Positions 58,271 to 64,000 of a stretch of DNA of 64,000 nt are shown here, piece after piece. Each line of letters starts with the position of its first letter. Position 1 is the first letter of the stretch. The stretch is from Bradyrhizobium sp. CB1650 (GTDB lineage: Bacteria; Pseudomonadota; Alphaproteobacteria; Rhizobiales; Xanthobacteraceae): positions 8,089,501-8,153,500 of the forward strand of contig NZ_CP121695.1 of assembly GCF_029761915.1 (NCBI RefSeq). Reading direction: 5' to 3'. The position numbers were made by a program, and so were the translations under genes. The notes beneath the pieces are model-generated. The model had not been told where the DNA came from and searched no databases. It saw only the letters and a list, made by a program, of their open reading frames with translations.

Positions 58271-60000
58271 GGCCTAGTCCTTCTGATTTTTTGTTCCAGT
58301 TCTGTAATCTTTGGCTACCACATCGCGAGAGTTTCGTCGAAGGTGGTCGTCTTCGACATTGCAGCTTCATGCCCGTTGAACGCTGCTATCGAGAGGTTTA
58401 TTCTGTCGGTTACCTCACTGCTAGGACCATTTTTCCTCGGCACAGGCGCACGGCTTCAGATAGCGTGAGTTGCACGATTCTGCGGCATTCCGCTCTTGTC
58501 GAGTACGGACCGGATGGTGCTGCAAATATGGAAAGCGCCCCTAATCCTGACCTTCCCAATCAGAACGTCATCAAGTTGCGACCCGCGAGAAGCTATTCTC
58601 TCACAAACATTCCGGCCGGCCTGACCTTCGGCCTTTCGGCTCAACGCGTTGCATGTCGTGGCGTAGCTCCGCGATCTTCCGGCGCGGATGCTTTCCTCGA
58701 ACCTCGGCAGAAATCTAGATTGACACTCAAACCGCCGCCTTTTGCTGGAACACGGAATGATCGATGTTGCGTAGTTGATTGCTGCGCGTGACCACCACTA
58801 TTGAGAATTCAACGATGTCGCCGGCGCGATCGACTTCGCCTAGCGCCCTCGTGAGGCTGGTTATAAGACCTTCCGAGCTTTCACCGCGGCGCTCTGTGCG
58901 GGCATCAGTACCGCCGGTCATTGCTTTTGGCCGCATATGAACCGTCTATTCCGCTGGAGTATTTGCTTCCGAGCGAGGACTGTTCACCCAGCGCGCTTTT
59001 GCTGGACGCTAAAAACGCGATTGCGGGTGAGGTCGGCCATATTCTGCTGCCTGCATTATTCCATCATCAATGCCACCTCGCGACTTACAACTGGCCGGCG
59101 TACTGACAATGGCTGGCCCGGCGCCCGTGCCGACGATGCAAATGGCTTTCTGGCCATCGCCCACAAGCGAGAAAACTGGCAATCAGCAGCCCCCCGATCT
59201 CCATTTACGATGCGCCATCAACGCCTGCCAAGCGGGTTTTTCTTTTACACCTCAGCAAGCCTACAACCTGTCGCAACTTGAGATTCAAGCTATTAAATCG
59301 GCCTTCTGAGGCCGAGTGTGCACGGCGGATGTCGCGGCTCGCCTTCCTCAAACAATCGCCCCCATGGCTTTCGCCATGTGGTTGATGAGGTCCACCTCGC
59401 CCACAGATTGTTTATCGGGTAAGCGATTGCGAATGCCCGGTAGCAGCGCGGGACTGACCAGCATCAGAGAGGAGGCAATCGCAATGAACCCGCCACCGCT
59501 TTACGCCGCTTGGCCCGCTAGAGCTCGACATCGCTACGTTTCGAGTCGCGAGCTGTGGCCCAAGTCAGGTCGCACCCAGCGCCTGAACAGGCAACAAAGC
59601 CGTCAAACGCTTCCAAATTCCGCCCCATCAGCATAGGAACATGCGTTGTGCGTTAGTAGCTCCTGCCTGAGCTGTGTGCGTGTCGGACACGGATTTAACT
59701 GCTCTCCGGTTCTCGGTTTTGTTCGCGCACCAATCAATCCTGTGGAGCGCGGGAATTGTGCAAGGCACACGATCGCAGTGCCGTGAAAACGCGAGGATCT
59801 GCCGCGATTGCCGTCACACACGCGGTGTAAGGTGATATTGATGATAAGAGTTGCATACATCGAACTGCTCGCGGAAAGAACGGGTGGGAAGTCGCAATCC
59901 TCGGATGCAATTATTCGGCAGGAATGCGGAGCCAAGGAATGGCCGCTCGATGACGATCGCCACGCTTGATACTTCAGGGACGAAGTGAACTACATCTGTG
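58271..60000. other. gene-poor stretch
   Basis: About 1.7 kb with short frames only (58225-58791, 58937-59281, 59316-59636 plus; 59603-59935 minus). None is supported by motif or ribosome-binding site. Confidence 0.5.
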
Positions 60001-60300
60001 ATGACTTCCGTTGATGATACATTAAGTGAGATCAGATGGCTGCGGAACGAAATCTGGCGCTGCCGTCGATTACTTAAAAGGGACCTACCTTGCGCGGAGC
60101 GCAAGGCCCTCGAGAAGCGTCTGCTTGAACAGCTTTCTGCCTTTGAACGGCTCTTGTCGTCGGCGTTTCCTTTGACCTTGAGCCCTAAAGTGTATTCGGC
60201 CAAGAGCACCACGATCGGGCGAAGCGACTCCCCTGAAGCGCCCATCGGGAACGCCGCAATGGCATCAAGCGGTTCCTTGGGGAAGTCAATGGGCGGCTAA
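60001..60300 (+). CDS. small coiled-coil hypothetical protein
   Basis: About 99 residues from ATG 60001 (a GTG lies directly before it). The first 55 residues form a charged helix (EIRWLRNEIWRCRRLLKRDL, ERKALEKRLLEQLSAFERLL) likely to be coiled coil. The rest is Ser/Gly-rich and disordered (SKSTT...GSLGKSMGG type). No family recognised. An opposite-strand frame (59814-60245) overlaps but is less protein-like. Confidence 0.5.
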   Translation: MTSVDDTLSEIRWLRNEIWRCRRLLKRDLPCAERKALEKRLLEQLSAFERLLSSAFPLTLSPKVYSAKSTTIGRSDSPEAPIGNAAMASSGSLGKSMGG

Positions 60301-60605
60301 CAATAGAGGTTTCCTAGCTCTATCTGTACCTTGAGCCCGGCAGTCGAGACCAAGCTAATGCCCAGCTGAGAAGCCTGAGGAAGACCGCGATCGAACAAAC
60401 CTCCAACGCTAACATTTCGGCGATCTTTTGCCAGTTATAGCCGATTTAGTCGCCCGTGAAGAATGCCGATCGTCTTGAACGATCAGTGGAATTGGATTTG
60501 ACATAGTATTTGATTTTGCAGGAAGGCGGAGTGTAGGACCTCGCTTTCTTGCGTTTTGGATTTCGCTTTTGAGCGATTCGTGATTCCCTGAAGGCGTCGT
60601 CGACA
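60301..60605. other. spacer before the IS5 relic
   Basis: 305 bases, no feature recognised. Confidence 0.45.
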
Positions 60606-61130
60606 TTGGGGAAGGCGATGAGCAAACCGCGGGATGATCGCCAGAAAGACCTGCTGCTTCCGGCGCCGGAATCCGTGACGTCTCCGAAGGGCGGACAGTT
60701 CGTGCTCCACGCCAAGGCTCTGCGTGGCAATCCTTTCGACGGGCACACACTCGGCCCCGTGATCACCGACATGGAGAAGCTCACCGGCGTGGAGACGCGC
60801 CACATCCACGTCGACCAAGGGTATGGCGGGCACAACCACCCGCATCGGTTCAGGGTCTGGATCTCGGGGCAGGTCCGTCGCGTCACGGCTTCCATCCGTC
60901 GCGAGATGAAACGTCGTGCAGCTGTCGAGCCCGTCATCGGCCACGTGAAAGCCGAGCACCGCATGGACCGCAACTATCTCAAGGGACGCATCGGCGACCG
61001 CATCAACGCCGTCCTCGCCGCAGCCAGCTATAACTTCGGCCTGCTCTTGCGATAGCTCGCAGAGCTCTTGCGCGTCATCATCCGAGCCTTCATCGCCACC
61101 GTCCCGGCTCAAAACATCGCCTGAACCAGG
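60606..61130 (+). pseudogene. IS5-family transposase, C-terminal half
   Basis: Coherent transposase sequence from about 60680: GGQFVLHAKALRGNPFDGHT, then LGPVITDMEKLTGVETRHIH, VDQGYGGHNHPHRFRVWISG, RREMKRRAAVEPVIGHVKAE (the catalytic glutamate region) and GDRINAVLAAASYNFGLLLR. A stop at 61053-61055 interrupts a longer family C-terminus that continues in the same frame (LAELLRVIIRAFIAT type). The N-terminal half and both inverted repeats are missing. Confidence 0.87.
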
Positions 61131-61589
61131 TTCTTCACGGGCGACGATTTAGCCACCTGCCGGAAAATACTTGCTTGCCGACCACAACGCCACAGATTGA
61201 TGGGCAGCACGGATTCCTGCAGATGTGCGGCCGTAACCACCGCAGTTTACGCAGATTGTCCTCCCGACCAGTTTCAGCGAGCCGATGGCAATCTCACGAC
61301 GGCCTCAAAGTCGGCGAATGGCTGCAGCGCTGAATAAAGTGCAACTGCTGCAGTACGAAGTCGAAGTTCAGAGCGCATTACAACCTCTAACACGCGGGGG
61401 CGCACTATCGACCGCTGATCGAGGCCAATCGATTCACCGAGCTCAGTCCCCCTGATAGATGAACTGCGGCTCGGCAGGCTAATGCTTCCAGCCCGATCGA
61501 CTTTCGGCCACCAAGCTGGCCAAACTCCGGCGCCCGTCAGTCTGAACACCTCACTGTCGCCCGATTTCTCCAACTGCTGTTCGGACGCC
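61131..61589. other. no convincing gene
   Basis: About 460 bases; a minus-strand frame (61274-61573) has no supporting motif. Confidence 0.5.
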
Positions 61590-61907
61590 TCACTCTCGAT
61601 GAAGGACGACCGGAAGCCTGTTGAGACGTCGTCTCGGTCCGTCGTTTCTCTCCGCCGCGGTTGGCACCATGCGGCGGCATTCGCCGCGCAAGTTCTTGAA
61701 ATTGTCCCTAAGACAAAACATGGCTATGTCCATGTCGCGACGCCCTTTAAATCGGTCACAGAACCGGATCACGTCCGGTCTGCACGAGGTCAAGACTTCC
61801 TCGGCCCGCCGATCTCGCGCGCGAGCGTGTCCTGTGCACCACGTCGCTGCGATCGCGATCGCGGCGAGGGCGGCTGCACAGCGATGCGCATTGCAAGTCC
61901 AGCCCAT
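61590..61907 (-). CDS. small secreted cysteine-patterned protein
   Basis: About 105 residues from ATG 61907 (MGWTCNAHRCAAALAAIAIA), the start of a signal peptide with cleavage after GHARA; the frame extends further upstream to 62039 without support. The mature part has four regularly placed cysteines: EEVLTSCRPDVIRFCDRFKG, MDIAMFCLRDNFKNLRGECR. The C-x7-C-x14-C-x11-C array suggests two disulfides and resembles a short Cys-repeat seen in other exported rhizobial proteins. Function unknown. Confidence 0.6.
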   Translation of the reverse strand: MGWTCNAHRCAAALAAIAIAATWCTGHARARDRRAEEVLTSCRPDVIRFCDRFKGRRDMDIAMFCLRDNFKNLRGECRRMVPTAAERNDGPRRRLNRLPVVLHRE

Positions 61908-62971
61908 TCGTCGCTCTTGCTTCACCAAACCTCTCTTAAGCCGCATATCCTTCACTATCGTTCTGCCCGCGAGCATAATCTGTTTACCGGATTGGGCCGC
62001 CTCGGCAGCCACTGCCTCGCTGTTGCGGGGCCAACGCAATGATTACGGGCTCCCGAATCATCGTCCCGCCACGCGCAGTACGCTGCTTGCGAAGACCGAG
62101 ATGCAACAGAGATCGGCCGTTTAACGCTTGTGTGGCGATGCTGGCTCCCAATATGGCGTTCTGCTTCGCAATGCTACAACCTGACGCTACGGTCGATTCA
62201 AGCACTTTGAGCGTCGTCAAAGTTGTGTGAATACGTTCTGAGATGGGTATGCCCACATTGGGGGCAGTAGGACAACTCCCGACAACTGGACGCCTGACCG
62301 GCTGCCCCCGGGACGAACGTCTGCGATGTTGGTCGATGATGCTCAGCCTAGCGTTGGGGTTGAAGGCGTAAAGGGCACGCATCGAGACGATCAGCGACAA
62401 GCTGCGTCGACGCAGCTCGCTTGTTCGCGGTCGCAACCAGCTGACCTGCAGAGTCAAAGAGTCGGTACGATGGGTTTCCGAGAAGCACAGACGTTTGGAT
62501 CGACAAGCCCGGATTACCATGGCTGGATGGTTGATTGTCGCAACTCGCGAGGCGCCGTCCCCATGATTACTAAACACCGTTTTTGGCAGCGGCGAGGATT
62601 TGGGGTCTTACTCAGCTCAATCTGATCGCCGCGGCAATACGGCCGCTCTTGTTTGCGCCAGATTCCACAAAACCACGCGGCTTCGCCAGGTTCAGTACTC
62701 CCGTTAAAGGCCGCAGGCCGAGAGCCGTGACTCATTCGGCACATCCATGGCTCGATGAAGCGGTTTGCTCTGAGAGACTCAGAATGGGCTTTGACCAGAC
62801 TCTTGCAGCCGAACGCCTCAGGCGGTCGCGAAGGTCGAGTGTTCGCATGACGTTTGTATGTGCTCCAGACGACCGTCAACTTAGTGCTGATCGACGCTCC
62901 AAGCGCGCGAGCATGCCTGTACGAAGCCACTGGGCTGGCTTCGTTGCGACAATTCCAATCCTGAGAACGGA
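61908..62971. other. no convincing gene; upstream region of ahpC
   Basis: About 1.06 kb. The 197-residue minus-strand frame 61984-62577 is basic and unstructured, with no motif. TGT-N10-ACC at about 62852-62868 is one base short of a NifA site. Confidence 0.5.
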
Positions 62972-62987
62972 TGGCATATAGTTTGCT
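62972..62987 (+). promoter_or_regulatory. sigma-54 (RpoN) -24/-12 promoter before ahpC
   Basis: TGGCATATAGTTTGCT: GG and GC with exact spacing; one mismatch in the -24 half (TGGCAT for TGGCAC). It lies 47 bases upstream of the ahpC ATG. Confidence 0.72.
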
Positions 62988-63034
62988 TCACCAGTGAGGT
63001 TACGATCTACAAAAATCAAGTTTGTGAGGACAGC

Positions 63035-63589
63035 ATGCTCGGAATAGGAAGTCAGTTGCCGCCGTTCGAAATCACAGGCGTGAAGCCCGGCTTTCAAGCG
63101 CAGGAAGAAGAAGGACAGAGTGCATTCGAGACGCTGACCGAAACGAGCTTTCCAGAACAGTGGAAGATCATCTTCTTCTATCCCAAGGACTTTACCTTCG
63201 TCTGCCCGACAGAGATCGCTGAGTTTGCTCGGCTTTCCAAGGAATTCGCCGAGCGCGATGCGGTTGTACTCGGTGGTTCGACTGACAACGAGTTCTGCAA
63301 GCTCGCTTGGCGGCGCTCACATGTCGACCTGCACAATCTGCCAATCTGGCAGTTTGCCGACACAAAGGGAAGGCTCGTCGATGGTCTTGGCGTGCGTTCA
63401 CCCGAAGGGGTTGCTTATCGTTACACCTTTATTGTTGACCCCCAAAATACGATCCAGCACGTCTATGCGACCAATCTCAGTGTCGGGCGCAATCCTAAGG
63501 ACACGCTCCGCGTTTTGGACGCGCTGCAAACCGACGAGCTCTGTCCCTGCAACCGCGAAATCGGCGGCGAAACCTTGAAGGTTGCTTGA
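63035..63589 (+). CDS. ahpC: AhpC, peroxiredoxin (alkyl hydroperoxide reductase subunit C)
   Basis: 184 residues, typical 2-Cys peroxiredoxin that reduces H2O2, organic peroxides and peroxynitrite in the cytoplasm. Peroxidatic Cys57 is in IIFFYPKDFTFVCPTEIAEF; the resolving cysteine is in the C-terminal TDELCPCNREIGG. The AhpE/AhpC-type SVGRNPKDTLRVLDALQTDE segment is present. GTGAGGACAGC precedes the ATG. It is followed after six bases by ahpD, its reductant partner. The sigma-54-type promoter upstream suggests expression in nitrogen-fixing cells, where peroxide stress is expected. Confidence 0.95.
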   Translation: MLGIGSQLPPFEITGVKPGFQAQEEEGQSAFETLTETSFPEQWKIIFFYPKDFTFVCPTEIAEFARLSKEFAERDAVVLGGSTDNEFCKLAWRRSHVDLHNLPIWQFADTKGRLVDGLGVRSPEGVAYRYTFIVDPQNTIQHVYATNLSVGRNPKDTLRVLDALQTDELCPCNREIGGETLKVA

Positions 63590-63595
63590 GGCAGC

Positions 63596-64000
63596 ATGTC
63601 GTCGATCGAACAACTAAGCGATAGGATTCCCGATTTCGCGAAGGATGTCAGGCTTAACTTGACCTCCTTGGTGGCCGATGAGACGCTTTCGCCACAACGA
63701 AAATACGGGCTTCTGCTGGCGAGCGCGATTGCCACCCGCAATGCAGCCCTGATTGCCGCAATCGAATCGGCTGCCGCCGCCGTGATGACATCTGTGGAGA
63801 TCGCCGCAGCAAAAGCCGCAGCCTCCGTAATGGCAATGAACAACGTCTACTACCGCTTCGCTCACCTCACTTCCAACCCGCAATACAAGACGATGCCGCC
63901 ACGGCTGCGTATGAACGTGATCGGCAATCCCGGCGTCGACAAATCGGATTTCGAGCTGTGGTCGCTTGCGGTCTCCGCCATAAACGGCTGCGGTGCTTGC
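63596..64000 (+). CDS. ahpD: AhpD, alkylhydroperoxidase (partial)
   Basis: CMD-family protein that reduces AhpC; 135 residues are visible before the right edge. It starts [20 protein letters not shown] and continues [40 protein letters not shown] and [20 protein letters not shown]. The last visible residues are SAINGCGAC, the CxxC active site; the following catalytic His region (normally CxxCxxxH) is cut off. The stop codon is outside the window. Confidence 0.93.
   Translation, partial: MSSIEQLSDRIPDFAKDVRLNLTSLVADETLSPQRKYGLLLASAIATRNAALIAAIESAAAAVMTSVEIAAAKAAASVMAMNNVYYRFAHLTSNPQYKTMPPRLRMNVIGNPGVDKSDFELWSLAVSAINGCGAC

Noticed and set aside
61984..62577. 197-residue minus-strand frame
   Set aside because: Arg/Ser-rich random-looking composition, no motif, overlapping open frames opposite.

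Overview
The window looks like part of the symbiosis island of a Bradyrhizobium-type root-nodule bacterium. It has high GC, a complete rhizobial type III secretion system (T3SS; rhc/nol/nop genes), a nod box in front of ttsI, several TtsI-binding 'tts boxes', NifA/sigma-54 promoters, and many broken insertion sequences in gene-poor stretches. Species is an inference from gene content only.

Layout. 1-4.9 kb: a peptide/opine-type ABC importer (DppC cut by the left edge, DppB, periplasmic binding protein) behind an LLM-class flavin monooxygenase, all on the minus strand. 4.9-10.6 kb: gene-poor; a virK-like gene, a relic of an effector 3' end, and a near-consensus nod box at 9114-9161. 10.6-13.5 kb: ttsI, rhcC2 (secretin) and a CpaD-like lipoprotein (y4xK type). 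14.6-19.6 kb: a tts-box-preceded, repeat-rich predicted effector split by an intact IS21-family element. The 7-bp duplication and the reading frame both show that the uninterrupted gene encoded 757 residues. 19.7-26.8 kb: decayed IS630 and IS66 copies, an orphan tts box, a GNAT acetyltransferase and a serine carboxypeptidase fragment. 26.9-35.9 kb: the compact minus-strand operon nolB-rhcJ-nolU-nolV-rhcN-rhcO(y4yJ)-rhcQ-rhcR-rhcS-rhcT-rhcU plus one unknown gene, behind a tts box. 35.9-37.8 kb: nolW (rhcC1) and a second tts-box effector candidate. 38-44 kb: relics, an MsbA-like ABC exporter, a NifA/sigma-54-type promoter in front of a tiny secreted ORF and a thioredoxin-TPR gene, and a methyltransferase. 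44.2-52.9 kb: a tts-box small gene, nopE (two DUF1521 autocleavage domains) and the operon nopC-nopA-y4yQ(sctD)-two small genes-rhcV-TPR lipoprotein. 53-53.9 kb: a broken nopP-like effector gene. 55-57.8 kb: a ferritin-like di-iron protein and two ParA/MinD-like NTPases, an uncharacterised trio. 58-64 kb: small unknown genes, an IS5 relic, a small Cys-patterned secreted protein, and ahpC-ahpD behind a sigma-54-type promoter, cut by the right edge.

How it fits together: plant flavonoids acting through NodD should switch on ttsI from the nod box. TtsI then activates the tts boxes, giving the secretion machine (nolB and nopC operons), the pilus protein NopA and effectors (NopE, two novel candidates, a small acidic protein). 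Later, in low-oxygen nodules, NifA with RpoN could drive the thioredoxin-TPR gene and possibly ahpCD. Two effector loci are inactivated (by IS21, and by point decay of nopP), so the secreted repertoire appears to be eroding while the machine itself stays intact. All calls are from reading the sequence and memory of the families; no database was searched.
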